In this document: positions 12,001 through 23,089 of the stretch, in pieces
How positions within the stretch are numbered: the first letter of the stretch is position 1
Layout: each line of letters begins with the position of its first letter
Translations under genes and position numbers: made by a program
The notes under the pieces: generated by a model
What the model was told of the DNA's origin: nothing
Databases searched by the model: none
What the model saw: only the letters and a program-made list of their open reading frames with translations
Assembly: GCF_021730395.1 (NCBI RefSeq)
Contig: NC_069367.1
Coordinates: forward strand, 8,988,501-9,052,500
Source: Mercenaria mercenaria
Lineage: Eukaryota > Mollusca > Bivalvia > Venerida > Veneridae
DNA length: 64,000 nt
Direction of reading: 5' to 3'

Positions 12001-15000
12001 ATATCATATTATAAGATTCTTTCACTGGATGTAGGTGCAGATGGGAATTTCCGGCCTCGAGGGTAACTGTTTAGGCGGTAACGAGGTTCCTACTGAGTTA
12101 CTGCCTAAACAGTTACCCGAGAGCCGGAAATTCCCATCTGCACCTATAACCAGTGACAGAATCTTTTTCTTGCATACCGACATCAGGACATAATAATAAA
12201 AATAAATTCAATCGAACAGCTTTCTTTTCAGAACTATTTCTTATAGCAGCGTATTCAAACAAAGCGCGGGAAACCAACGTCCGTAAACAGAAAAAACGTC
12301 ATGACGTTTCAAAGACAACTAACAATGTTTAGTTCCTGTTTTGTCAGTTGCAGCGTAACGTTATGAATTTTCAGTAAAATGACGTGTTTTGAATCGGGAA
12401 ATATACTATCAGGAACATAGAGGAACTGTCAAGGTATTGAATTTTTATTTCGTTTTTCGAATTAAAATATAAATAACTACATAAATCTTCTACGTATATG
12501 TAGTTCGTAATACGTCATTTAAAGCACGAGTGTCATCTTACACCCCGGGGTGTAAGATGGATTTTTCCAGCATGGGTAAAAATACCGGAAATCCCCGTCT
12601 GGTATGCAAGAAAACTTCATCGTATCTGAACTCCAAACAATGATTCAATCAACGGCAAATTACTGTTTGAGATACAATATTTCTTTAATTTATGTTCTAA
12701 AGTTGACATTTTTTCTTTACAGGGGTTACATCATTTGAGCCTTCACACATTTTGTTCAAACCCAGGTCTGTATTATTCACAATAAAGCACTGTAGTCCTA
12801 CTAAGATGCCAGTAATTCACGGTTAATACATTTATCAGCGAAGTGTCTTTCTTACCAAATATTACAGCAACGAAAACCAGTAAATGGAAAGTCTTGATGA
12901 ATCTAACACAATGCGCTGTTACCCCTGCAAGAATTGATACCACAGCTAACAGTGTAGTCAATTTCACATATTTTCTGTCGGCAAATAAAGCGCAAAGAAT
13001 TCTAGAGAACAACCCGACACCACCTAAAATTGACATTAGTATTCCAGTTCGTTCAGCACTTAAACCGAGATCTCTAGATAATGGAGCTAAAAACACCGGA
13101 AGAAGAAGAGTTGTTGGTCCCATCATGGCCGCCATAAGTAAGAACACCGGAAATACCAGTGATCTGAATAAGGTTAAGTCGTATGAGGCCTTCAGTCTCC
13201 TCCGGAATGAAGCTTTCTTGTCTTTAGCAAGACTATTCAAGGGTAACAGCCCCTTTTGTGAGTCTTGTGACGAGATACTTGTTCGCCTGTTAGCAAGAGA
13301 ACATGCGGTGTTTCTTGGTAATAACGGTGAGCTTGACTTTGTCCTTGTATGTGACGGCTGATCACATAGATCAAAACAAATGATTTCCGATGTAGACGGT
13401 GTGCCGTCTGCACTCAGTTGCATTTTTCCTTTGTTCTCTTTTTCTATCACTAACTGTGTCAGAATCTCATCTGTTTTATTCCTTTCAGATTGAACTCCAT
13501 TTTCAATACTGTTTGTACTGCTAAACATCACATTATCTTTCACTGGAAGAAAGTTTTCACTTTCTAGGATATCCCCAACGTCCTTGATATCCTTAGTTGT
13601 ATCTTCTGTTTCTTTTGTTATCAATTTATGTAGTTTGAACGATTTAACTGGCCTTAATAAAGCAGCAGTTACCAGTATATTAAATGTCATCCCAGCTATT
13701 ATCATAAACGTTCCGGAATACCCGATGTCCTCAAATAACGCCGACAAGACAGGAGCCAAAACAACCCAACCGACATTAGATCCACAAAAGGCCAAACCAG
13801 TGGCCAGTCCACGCCTTTTATCGAAATATTCTCCAATCGTGGCTATGACTGATGGAAAACTTAAGGCAGTTCCTAAACCTGAAATGAAACATGCATATTT
13901 CTTTTATCAGTTGATTATTCATACTTTCCTGTATTTTAAGGCGGAAACTATCTGGCTCCCGTTATGAGTATTTGCTGAAGATAATAACCAAATTCTATCA
14001 ACATCCAAAATATGACTTTGAAACTTAATACAATAAAATACAAACTTTTTTTAGTTGGTTGATATTTCGCTTTAATATAGTGAAACCATAAAGAAACTTG
14101 ACAGATTCCGTGCTCTTACGTATTCTTTCATATATATATGCTTATTATGGCATTCTTTGGCCTTAAAAGAAGATTGCTCTTTCATAACAACTGGAGAATG
14201 ATGAAATCACATCAAAAATTACGCGATCACTTGCCACTGCGGGTCCAGTACTTATCTTGGCAAATATAGCAAAGACATTGTATCAAATATCATCATCAAG
14301 TATGCACCATGAAATTCTTTTTCGCGTCTCAGACAAAATATGCTTTTAAAATAATTTTCCACTAAAATACGTGTGTTTTAAAAAGAAAGGTACCTTCAAG
14401 AAATCCAACTGATGCAAACAACATGTGTATATCTGTAGAGAATGCTGATATGATGTGAGCTGTAGTGAAAACAAAAGCTCCAAGCGTGATGGACATACGG
14501 CTGGACAAGAACTCTGTTCCGACAGTCGTAATAAACAAGGCTGCAAAACCGATAAAATAATAACAATTGAAACTTGATATCTCAAACTCACTTTTCTCCA
14601 AATTCCGGCTATTTCGAAGACATTTAAAGTCAAGTCCCAAAAACATGTGCACAAAATATCATTTGATTAGTAAGTCGAATTTCAATTATTTAGAAGCAAA
14701 ATGCTTCGACCTCTTCGAAATACCGAGTTTCAACTGTATTGGATTACAACAAACAACGTATAAACGTGTTTGGACACAGTTCTGAAGTGTCCCTGTGCAC
14801 ATTACAATTGTACATGTACACTGATGTGTTGCATAGAAAGTTAGAATCTTCGTAATCAGGCAACTTTCTCGCCTATGGACTGTTTTTTACCCTGCTCAAA
14901 CATTATATAAAATATGCACTGACTACCTTACTCGTCAAGAAATGAAATTGTTTTTAATACAGTTTTTAATTCAATCAACAATGTATACAGATATTTTGGC

Positions 15001-15644
15001 AAAAAAAGCAAGTTATTACACGAAAAACTCATGACAAGGTTTTGCATAGTTGTTAGGAGAGACGTGACAGAGGCCGTTGATCCGAACCTATCCTGGATGG
15101 CCACGAAAATGATTCCAAAATTCCTCTTCATACCTCCAAATATTGCCAAGTAAAATGCTGCTCCTATAAAAAATACACAAATGATAATCCCTATATATAG
15201 TATTGCAAGACCACATCAACTTTGTTTCTAATTCATCAAAAATCGTATGTAATAAAATAAAACATTCGTCAAAGGGTTTATCTGTTCTGTTGTACATGTT
15301 GTAGGGACACTAAACTATTCGATTGCTTTTCAAAATCATTTTACATTGGAAAAATTAAAAATTTCAAAGACATTTGTCCTAGAACAAGATTCTAGAGCAT
15401 ATTAATTTTTAAAAGCGGACTAGGAAAAAAAAGAAGAAAAAAAAATCATATTTAATATTAAAAACAAAATATGATAGTATGGTTGCCACCTGCCAGCGAG
15501 TACTACCCATGCCCATCCTCGATCTATCGGTAATCTTTCATTTTCATTAGTGTCTGGATTGTCTTTAACACTTTCAATGTCCCTTTGTGTTTCCATGGCT
15601 TCTTTTTCTTCAGTATCAAAAGACGCTGGTTTTTGGCTTTCCAT
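9066..15644 (-). CDS. Monocarboxylate-transporter-like protein (SLC16/MCT family), intact copy A
   Basis: Six minus-strand exons: 15494-15644, 15020-15163, 14394-14540, 12856-13878, 9462-9599, 9066-9199. Together they give 578 codons plus stop, and every intron is phase 1. A 5'UTR acceptor is likely at 15,749. The product is expected to be a 12-helix plasma-membrane MFS carrier for monocarboxylates or related organic anions, though the substrate cannot be read from sequence. Family marks are 'DRGWAWVVLAG' before TM1 (residues 41-51; family [DE]G-x-W-x-W) and 'EYFDKRRGLATGLAFCGSNV' at TM5. A long cytosolic loop (about residues 222-388) separates the two six-helix halves; the C-terminal half carries 'LSRDLGLS' and 'FSRILCALFADRKYVK'. 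Exon 1 uses a GC donor where copy B has GT. Relative to B, 37 codons are missing from the loop, in frame. The start is the first ATG after the 5'UTR acceptor, and a second in-frame ATG lies at codon 17. Confidence 0.88.
9815..11556 (-). mobile_element. Reverse-transcriptase element remnant inside transporter intron 4, copy A only
   Basis: The segment lies between exons 4 and 5 and is absent from copy B, where the flanks meet at a 'taat' microhomology. On the minus strand, about 11,380-10,960 encodes a C-terminal segment ('IVNFPHLDGDVPRATSY', 'ISQLIRFARACSKIDYFN') of a kind I recall from bivalve retroelement proteins. It is followed by a long non-coding stretch (9,905-10,950) that would be its 3' part. 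A direct repeat of about 84 bp flanks it (9,819-9,902 and 11,452-11,534). The element is old and broken. The class (non-LTR or otherwise) is uncertain. Confidence 0.55.
12010..12612. mobile_element. Foldback insertion in transporter intron 4, copy A only
   Basis: It is absent from copy B, which joins 'gatatatcatat' directly to 'aacttcatcg' (43,733-43,753). The left part (12,014-12,165) is a strong hairpin: 'taggtgcagatgggaatttc' faces 'gaaattcccatctgcaccta' and 'ggtaactgtttaggc' faces 'gcctaaacagttacc'. The arms TCTTGCATACC (12,168-12,178) and GGTATGCAAGA (12,601-12,611) bracket the rest, suggesting two units or a hairpin plus a TIR element. There is no coding capacity. Confidence 0.75.
15492..15493 (-). 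other. Non-canonical GC splice donor, transporter exon 1, copy A
   Basis: Only a break after 'CTCGCTG' (donor GCAGGT) restores the family reading GWAWVVLAG-AAFYLAIF into exon 2. Using the nearby GT (15,488-15,489) shifts exon 2 out of frame. In copy B the equivalent site reads GTAGGT, a canonical donor, so a T-to-C change in A is the simplest explanation. GC-AG introns are a known minor class. Confidence 0.75.
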
Positions 15645-15749
15645 TTATAGACTCGGGCCCCAGTTTCACATCTACCTGGGTGTTATTCGACAGTTCTTTT
15701 GTTTTACCAGTTGCCGTTTTACACCGAATATTAACTTTATCATAAAATC

Positions 15750-16445
15750 CTGAAACGAAAATTATAGGGGAAAAACTAGAAATGCTCTAAACGTGGTGAT
15801 ATCTATTTTCCGACACCAGCCTTTAACCGATGTTACTTTTTATTTCTTTTTTTCTTTATGAAGAAAGACCAAGAAAATCATACGGCTAAATCCCTTTTAT
15901 ATGTAAGTCCAAATTTTGTTTTTCTTATTTGAGCTGTTCCAGAGAAATAAGAAAATCTAAAAATTGAATGAAAAGGAATTGTGTTTTAAGTTATAATAAA
16001 CTATTCATTTACTACTTATGTTCTGGGATTAAATCTTCAACGCTGATGGATATTCTAGCTTGACAGATGTATAAAGATTGAGGTGTGATTCTGTCAGTCA
16101 GTTATTTATTTCAAAGGTACATATTTTCGGGATTTAGTAGCTGCTGAAATTTAAAGTAGTTTCTTGAAGATTTATCACGATTTAACCATGTCTTCTGTTT
16201 TTCTCATATGAGAAGATCCTTTGGAAGCAAAGAATGCAACCAAGCATAAAAAAAAAAAAAAAAAAAAAAAATTGACTCGTTCAGATCAAGTCTGTTCAAA
16301 AGAGGTACACCCCTCTTATCGAATAGTAGTTGTCCATGTATATAAAATGTTAAATAAGCTAATAATAAACCATGCGTACTACATTATGCATCTTACCTGA
16401 AATATGTATCTATCCATTTTACTAACTTAAACTCTTTGGACAAAA
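15750..16445. other. Region upstream of the transporter, copy A
   Basis: It would hold the transporter promoter and first non-coding exon, but I cannot place either. It includes a long A run (about 16,240-16,270). Copy B matches throughout, apart from its TTAA-flanked insertion. Confidence 0.4.
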
Positions 16446-16845
16446 ACGAGAATTACACTTTGTCAACAAACGTTTTCTTGTTCATGCAATATATTTTTAT
16501 AAAAACGCTTTATGAATAAATTAGCATCGAATTAACTTGCAAAGTATAATGCGCTAAACATGCTCAAAATTTCGATATATCCTTTGAAACATTGATTTGT
16601 ATACACCTTTCATTTCTCACTCTCGTTCCTAACTACGGCTGCACTGAATTGTGACAGTGTATTAATATACATATATATTTTACGGTAAAGTTGCGTGATC
16701 TATTTGATTTAGAAAATTGTCTTCTTAATTAATAGTGTTTCATAATCTTCATGGTAAAACATGTCAATATGCAATTTACAATCAAAATATATAGGAATTA
16801 TGCAACTTTATATCACTCACTGAGTTGAAAATTTTAAAGCGTCAC

Positions 16846-17045
16846 CGCCTCGGTAGCCTCGCTTCGAGTGCGGGAGGTCGTGGGTTCGCTCACGTCGTAC
16901 GTGAGAAATGGTACTAGTGGCTTCCTCGCATGACGCTAAGTACTTGGACTGGTCAACACGATGTTAGTAGAGTGTGTCTGGATGGATTATCATGTCACGT
17001 GTCTACGGCATGATATCCCAGTTGTTGCAGCACTATACACTGCTC
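16846..17045 (+). mobile_element. tRNA-derived SINE (family S2), copy A
   Basis: The tRNA-like head 'cctcggtagcctcgcttcga' is followed by the B-box-like 'gtcgtgggttcgctc', then the family body 'gaaatggtactagtggcttc', 'gactggtcaacac' and 'cacgtgtctacggc.tgatat', ending 'gcagcactatac'. It is shared with copy B (48,961-49,165), so the insertion predates the duplication. The head is shortened relative to a full tRNA. Confidence 0.75.
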
Positions 17046-17764
17046 ATTCGAACTATATTGCGACCACAAAGCAAATCTTGTACAAATACGTCCAGTTACA
17101 TAGTCTAATATTTGTGAAATCAACAATATAACATAAGCAATCTTATCAAAATTAAAGGTATATTGAATCGAAATGTCATTTAATTACTATATATAGTTTA
17201 TGTAAACATACAATTAACTGGTGTATGTGCATTAACAGTACAAAAAATACATACTTGATATATGTATAGCTATACTAGGTTAGAATTTGAACTACAGCTA
17301 CAAAAACTGCAAGTTTTTTTTTAATAATTGACCTTTACAGCATGACTATTTTATGAATACAGCTGTATATAAACGATTAATTTACATGCTTTGTAAAATC
17401 AAATATATTTGATGAGGACTTTCAACATTTGAAGTAAATATCTAAAGATATAATATTTTAGTGAAAGATGGACATTGGATGTCTTTAGCTCATTTAAAAA
17501 AGTAAAAGTAGTTAGAAAATTTTCTTGCGTATAGCCTCATTCGCAAGACCATTTTATTTTGCGATTTACTTGTTGAACGACTTTGATCATGATATGCAAC
17601 AACTAATTCAGACCCGAATTTTGATATACTAGACATACTTTCAGATCTGGATGTTGTATCATTTACATGTATTCCCCAGTCTTATGACATGTTGTTTTAG
17701 GGAAAAACAGTAGCAATGTATTAGGTACTGACTTCACTTGTTATCGTACTAAGAAAAATAGCGA
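17046..17764. other. Intergenic, no gene seen (copy A)
   Basis: AT-rich. About 190 bp (17,497-17,685) have no counterpart in copy B. Confidence 0.45.
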
Positions 17765-18038
17765 GCCTGTCCGCCTAGCTCAATAGGGAGAGCGCAGATC
17801 CATGGATCGCGAGTTCAATCCCATGGCGGGGCGTATTTTCTCCATGACGATTTGATAAAAGACATTGTGTCTGATATCATTCGTACTCCACCTCTGATTC
17901 AGGTTTTACTTGCGGAGAACAAGTTTGTACTGAAACAGAATGCTGGGACACTGGTTAGGTTAACTGCCCACCGATACATAACTGAAATACTGTTGAAAAA
18001 ACGGTGTTAAACCCAAAACAAACAAACAAAAACAAAAT
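17765..18038 (+). mobile_element. tRNA-derived SINE (family S1), full length, copy A
   Basis: The head 'cgcctagctcaatagggaga' (A box) and 'gcgagttcaatcccatgg' (B box) are followed by the S1 body ('gacgatttgataaaagacat', 'ggttaggttaactgcccacc') and an AAACAAACAAAAACA tail. The near-identical counterpart is at 49,727-50,005. Confidence 0.85.
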
Positions 18039-18221
18039 GTCACGAGATCATTTTTCTCTTCATTTCAAGGCATTTGTAGGGGAAAAAAGCTTCTCTACAA
18101 ACGAAAGTTTATTCTTAAAAACAATTTTCTATTGACGTACATTCATTTAAACAAGTCAGATATGCTGTTTACCGCCGTCAAGTTCACACGTCCATCAGTT
18201 AGTTTATGCATATATAAATGG

Positions 18222-18373
18222 ACTTCGAGACAACCGTGCAGTCTGATCATGATCTGCGCTGTTCGCTATTCAGTCAGCAAGTTTTCAGTGAACACTCCTT
18301 CGAATAAAAAGTGGCATTGCCAAAACTAAATGATGGACCAGTCCATCACACAAATTTAGCAGGGTAAGGGTTA
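18222..18373 (+). mobile_element. Partial piggyBac-type MITE (copy A)
   Basis: The right end GGTAAGGGTTAA is present; the left end is missing through an internal loss shared with 50,194-50,344. The complete form lies at 51,457-51,669. Confidence 0.65.
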
Positions 18374-18449
18374 AAAGTAAGACAAATCATATTAAATCTC
18401 CGAACACGTCCTTTGAACTTGTCCTGGTGGCTTTAACAGAAACGAGTTG

Positions 18450-18720
18450 ATGAACTGCCAGTTTTAACAAACATCATAAATACATTTCTGAAGAAACAGT
18501 ATGTGTCACTAACGGATTTTAAGAAGATGCGAATTATACCCGTTCTAAAGAAATCTGGTCTTAAAAACCCAGAACTTTAACAATCTCCCGTTCGTTATAC
18601 ATGTTTATGAAAGGTAGTCAATGCCTGCCTTGAGAGACATCTGGATGAAATCTGCCTTCGTTGAAGACTGAAGAGGTCAACATTGTCAAGATAAGCGAGA
18701 TATGACCCAGGGAAATACCT
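18450..18720 (+). mobile_element. Degraded non-LTR reverse-transcriptase fragment (copy A)
   Basis: A plus-strand reading gives 'DFKKMRIIPVLKKSGLKNPE' and, with stops in between, 'KVVNACLERHLDEICLR'. This resembles the N-terminal part of LINE reverse transcriptases (P-[VL]-x-K-K-x-G-x-x-x-x ... YRPVS ... E-R-V). Frames are interrupted (stop after 'NPEL', another after 'YTCL'). Counterparts are at 50,420-50,655 and 51,745-52,010. Confidence 0.5.
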
Positions 18721-19211
18721 ACGCCTTTTTATATCTTCAGAGTTGAAATAGGTCCAATCGCTAAGGTTACTATGTCTTAGGCTAGCTGACAAACTATGTA
18801 GAATGTCTTTTGTTAAAACGTAGAGCTGGTGAAACCTATATATATCATATATTAAAGTTCCCTCTTGCTACTTCGCCTTAATGATTCCTGTACCAATGAT
18901 TGGTAAAAGATTTAAATTTTAAGCTCAATAACTTTAGGGCTCCAATCAGACTAAAGTACTTGATCTTCTAAACGAAGATCAGATCCAATGCGTAGCGTTA
19001 ATTGGAGATGTTCTTTAGTCAGACTGTTCAGGGATCAGGCAAATCATTCTGTATGTTAAACTAACAGTATACAACAAATGATATACAGCTCGAACCCCTA
19101 TGGGTTGGAAATACGATATGTAGAGTTGACTGGTCTTTTTGTTGTTGAAGTTCCCGTCAGACAATGTCTTTGAATCAACAACATACGAGCACTATGGCAT
19201 AGAGCATTAAG

Positions 19212-19462
19212 AACTGGTTGACCTGGCTCGTAGATCATAGATCAACCACCTCAATTACATTTAAAACTAGTTGACCTGGCTCGTACATCGTAGAACAATC
19301 ATCTGAAATGCATTACAAATGACTGACCTGGCTTGTACATCGTAGACCAACCATTTAAATTACATTGAAAATTGGCTGACTTGGGTCTCAGATCGTAGAT
19401 CAACAATATAGATTACATTAAAAACTGGTTTACCTGGTTCGTAGATCTTAGATCAACCAGTT
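19212..19462 (+). repeat. 53-bp tandem repeat, about 5 units (copy A)
   Basis: Units of the form 'ctggttgacctggctcgtag atc.tagatcaacca...attacatt.aaaa' recur about every 53 bp. Copy B has the same number (52,504-52,755), so the array predates the duplication. Confidence 0.8.
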
Positions 19463-19465
19463 GAA

Positions 19466-19650
19466 ATGCGTGGCGATTTGATAAAAGACATTGTGTCTGA
19501 AATCATTCGTCCTGCGCCTCTAAATATGTGACGAAGTTGGCAGTTACTTAAGGAGAACATATTAGTACTGGTACAGAATCCAGGAACACTGGTAAGGTTA
19601 GAGTACGTAATGGGAATACTGTTGAAAAATGGTGTTAAACCCAGAACAAA
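19466..19650 (+). mobile_element. SINE S1, head-less copy (copy A)
   Basis: It starts at 'gcgatttgataaaagacatt' without the tRNA head and ends 'ggtgttaaacccagaacaaa'. It is shared with copy B (52,768-52,950). Confidence 0.7.
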
Positions 19651-19760
19651 CAGAATTGCTGATTGGCAGAAACTTTTCACCTGTGACATAAACAAACTAA
19701 AATACCTTAAAATTTGTCAGAGTTTCAACCAGGGAACCATGGCAGATCTTCTGTATGGAA

Positions 19761-20050
19761 TAGAGAAACGTGGAAACTTCACAGATCGCCCAACACGACA
19801 AAAACGAAAATGTTTCAGGCTCGGTTTGATTTAGCCTGTTCATGGTCGGTAGTGGAAATGCATGCTACCGTCCACGCCCTCTAGCCCCGGGTTGAGCAGA
19901 ACTCAACATTTACACAGGCTAAAAGTACAAAAAGCAATTTAGAGACATCCGCAGATGTATTCAAACGGCGGTGAACATGGAACCTTCAATGATACACGTG
20001 TTGAGGCGTGTAATTCCATGAAGAGCGGCGTTTGGTCCCCAGATAAAGTA
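19761..20050. other. Segment present in copy A only
   Basis: In copy B 'gatcttttgtatgga' joins directly to 'agactgatattgttac'. The extra roughly 290 bp here include 'gaaaatgtttcaggctcggt' and 'gaggcgtgtaattccatgaa' and are less AT-rich than the surroundings. No family was recognised. Confidence 0.55.
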
Positions 20051-21227
20051 AAGACTGATATTGTTACAAAACTTGATGACTACAAATGTTCATTTGTTAC
20101 TCTGACATACAATGGAAAATGACAGAGAGTTCTTACGTTGTTGATTCCTTAATCTCAAACACCTTGTCTTAAGTACTATGTTTGTGTAAGGCTCATACTG
20201 CAAATTATCTATGTTTATGCACCATATTAAGTATTGCCCATACAGTCGAACATGTTTTGCTCGAACTAAATTGGATCGGTAAAGTTTGTTTGAATTATTG
20301 TTGCTTGAACCATTAAAGTTTTAGCTCTCCTTAACTTGGTTCAGGGTGAGCTAATGGTATAGGTGGATGGTCGGCAAGCGGTATACCTCAAGTAAATAAC
20401 TTATCCATTTGGCAGGACCGTATCAGCAATCTCGGTATATAGCATGGCGTAGGATAACTTATATAAGGAGAGTGTGTTTGTACATTTTCTAGGGAGCTGA
20501 CTGCATCACGTGAACCGCAATCTAAAGCCTCAATATATTCCGTTTCATGATAGACCTTTTTGTATCTTTAAGTATGAATAGAGTGACTTGATGCAGTCAT
20601 GTGCAGTAGAATAAACATTATACAATTATTGACTCTTGATACATTTGATGTGATATTTCCCGGAAGAGGGCAATATTAACCTCAAAGGGCAATGACTGTA
20701 CAGATTAATGAATAAGTAACAGATATTTGTTGCAACACATTTAATGTTTGAAAGTAACAATAAATGACTTCCATTCTATTTTCAGAAAATCATGTTTAAA
20801 GGGGAAAAAGCACTAACCAACATAAAAAATAAATTAAAAGATGATGAGCGGTTTCGAAATTTAGGTTATTTTAAGAACATATATTATAACATTATATGGC
20901 GTGATGCATAGTCTGAAAAAAAAGGTTTTGTGGAATATCCACGTTTCAGGATGAAACATTGATTTTGTAAAATACATAGATACGATGCAAAACTGCATTA
21001 TGTCAGTAAGTTTTATATAAATACAGAATACAAATTTAAGAATGAATTTCTTATCTGTCTGACAAAAAAGTAAATGAGTCACTTACACATTTCAAACACA
21101 CACGTAAAGAAAACAATTTGGTATGTGTAATGACAAAATGATTATCCGTAAAGACAAATATTATCTAAATAACAAAAGACTCTGTACAATATCCATTTAA
21201 AGATATTGAAGTTTGACAATCATTGTC
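20051..21227. other. Intergenic downstream of the FReD gene, copy A
   Basis: No gene was seen. The 3'UTR of the FReD gene would begin at 21,227 and run to lower coordinates; I see no clear polyadenylation signal in the first 150 bases. Confidence 0.4.
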
Positions 21228-22722
21228 TTATCTAAACTTCATTTCAGTGAACTTCATGGATCTATGTGCACCTTTCCATGTATTCCAGACAATGCACTTC
21301 CATTCAGTTTCGCATTTAGACTGGCCCTGATAGAGTCCATTTAAATTCGAATCAAAACAATTATTGAACCACCATCCACCGTCCCAGTCCGAAGCACAGT
21401 TACCACCCTCGTATTTGTCATTATCTGCATCTCTGGTCGTGAATTCCATTTGATCATGTGGGCCATATAAATTTGAGTTTGCTAATGAGTCCCCAGCACT
21501 TCCTGTGTAACCACTCACTTCCAGTGTGTAGTTTATTCTCTTTGATCCAACCTTAAAACTGCTGTATTTGGCATAGGCACGGTTGCCGTCATGATCTTCT
21601 AGTTCGATTCTCAGTTGATGTTGTTCATAATTATCAGTTAGTAGATTCAAATATTTGTTTCCGAGCCAAAATTCACCTGTCAAGTTGCCAAACCCAGTTT
21701 CATATTCATTCCAATATCGGGAAAAGTTGACAGAGCCATCTTGGCGTCGTTGAAATACTGTCCAGCCCCCACCATCAGTAGTCATGTCACAGTAGATGGA
21801 AACTTTTCTTTTGTGTTCTATTTCTATTTTGTATATACCATTAGACTTAAATCCATTATCATACAATTCTAAACAAGACTTGTCAGAGGTCATCGATTCA
21901 TTGGGAGAAGGTGTGCTATTTACTGGGCATGATGAAATCGAGCAGTTGCACTCCCCCTCATAATTCTCAGATGTTGTTGAATCTTTTTCTGCTTTGGCAA
22001 ATACTTTTCCGCTGACAAGTTGTTCTTCCAGTCTTTTGTCACATTGTTATTAATGTTTATATTTTCCAAACACATCTCTTCAGTATGTTTCAGATGTTTT
22101 ATGTTTTTCTTTATCTTTTCGGTGTCATTCTTTAGTTTGCTAAAATTTTCTGTTTCAGTAAATTCTTTTTGTTCAAATTGTTCAAGCAAGGTTAATGAAT
22201 ATCCTTTTATTTTAGGTATTTCATCTTCAAGCATAATAAAAGTTTCTTGTCTTTCTCTGTTCTGGTCTTTAATGAATTCGATTTCTCTAAGTGTGTCTTC
22301 CACGCCTGTGGAAATTTGGTCAGATTTAGTTTTCAAATCCTGAACTTGTCTTTGTAGTTCTGGAATTTCCGCCGAAACCGCTTGTTTAATATTTTCTCTT
22401 TAATAAAGGCATTTGTCAACAACAGAACTTTTTCTTCTAGCTCTGTATGAGTAGTTTTAGTGTCCTGGACAGTCTCAGTGTCTTTGCCTTCAACTTTATT
22501 CTCCAATGCTTGTTGAAGCATTGCTTTCAAGGAACCTATTTCATTTATGAGCGTCTTAAAGCCATCTCTTCTGAATTTGCTCTCTTTATTAACTCTGTCT
22601 TCAATATAATCAACTCTTTCCATAACTTGCTCTAGAGTGAAACCAAAAGCTGAATTCGTAATCAGAAATAAATAGGAATTAATACAAATCCTAATTTTTC
22701 CATTTGAATATGTTGGTAGCAA
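21228..22722 (-). pseudogene. Fibrinogen-related-domain (FReD) secreted lectin-like gene, copy A, disrupted
   Basis: Read from high to low coordinates it shows a hydrophobic signal-like stretch ('ICINSYLFLITNSAFG'), a heptad-rich coiled-coil region, a Cys-rich spacer ('GECNCSISSCP') and a complete fibrinogen C-terminal domain (21,228-21,893, 221 codons). The domain has 'CLELYDNGFKSNGIYKI', 'DMTTDGGGWTVFQRRQDG', 'GEFWLGN', the calcium-site-like 'DADNDKYEGGNC' and 'GGWWFNNC..SNLNG'. In molluscs such proteins are often secreted recognition or agglutination factors. As assembled it cannot be read through. Compared with copy B the initiator region is lost (a 12-bp gap removes one ATG and the second is ATT), and single-base losses near 22,371 and 22,035 shift the frame. 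Single-base indels could be assembly errors; the start loss is harder to explain that way. The original was a single coding exon over this span. Confidence 0.8.
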
Positions 22723-22740
22723 TAACTTTATACAATTATT

Positions 22741-23089
22741 TCATATTTATTGTAACACTTCTATAAAATGTAAATTCCAAATAAACAATTTAATGTCTTT
22801 ATACGCATTTGATCCATCTTTTACAGAAAATTACAAGAGAACTCTTCATCACTATATATTTTCCAGAAAAAAACCAGCTCCGTGTCTATCATATAACAGG
22901 AGAATGAGTTATCAGCGAATCTAATAAATCTCATCTAGCTAATCTTTAAAAAACAGATCAGTGTTGTTAGCATTTTAAGAGTACTGAAGAGTTGATGTTT
23001 TTTGCATGAATTTCATCTCTCAATTCAATAAGAAACAGACATATGTGTGAAATGAATACGTACTTTTTCGTTATTTTAGCGGAACACTT
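22741..23089. other. Upstream flank of FReD gene, copy A
   Basis: A likely promoter region by position. No TATA-like element can be assigned with confidence. Confidence 0.35.

Noticed and set aside
12843-13361. Plus-strand frame of 172 codons (and its match at 44,014-44,586)
   Set aside because: Antisense shadow of transporter exon 4; the minus strand has clear SLC16-family motifs.
19212-19462. Regular array that might suggest CRISPR
   Set aside because: The whole 53-bp unit is repeated with drift, without unique spacers, in an animal genome; an ordinary tandem repeat.
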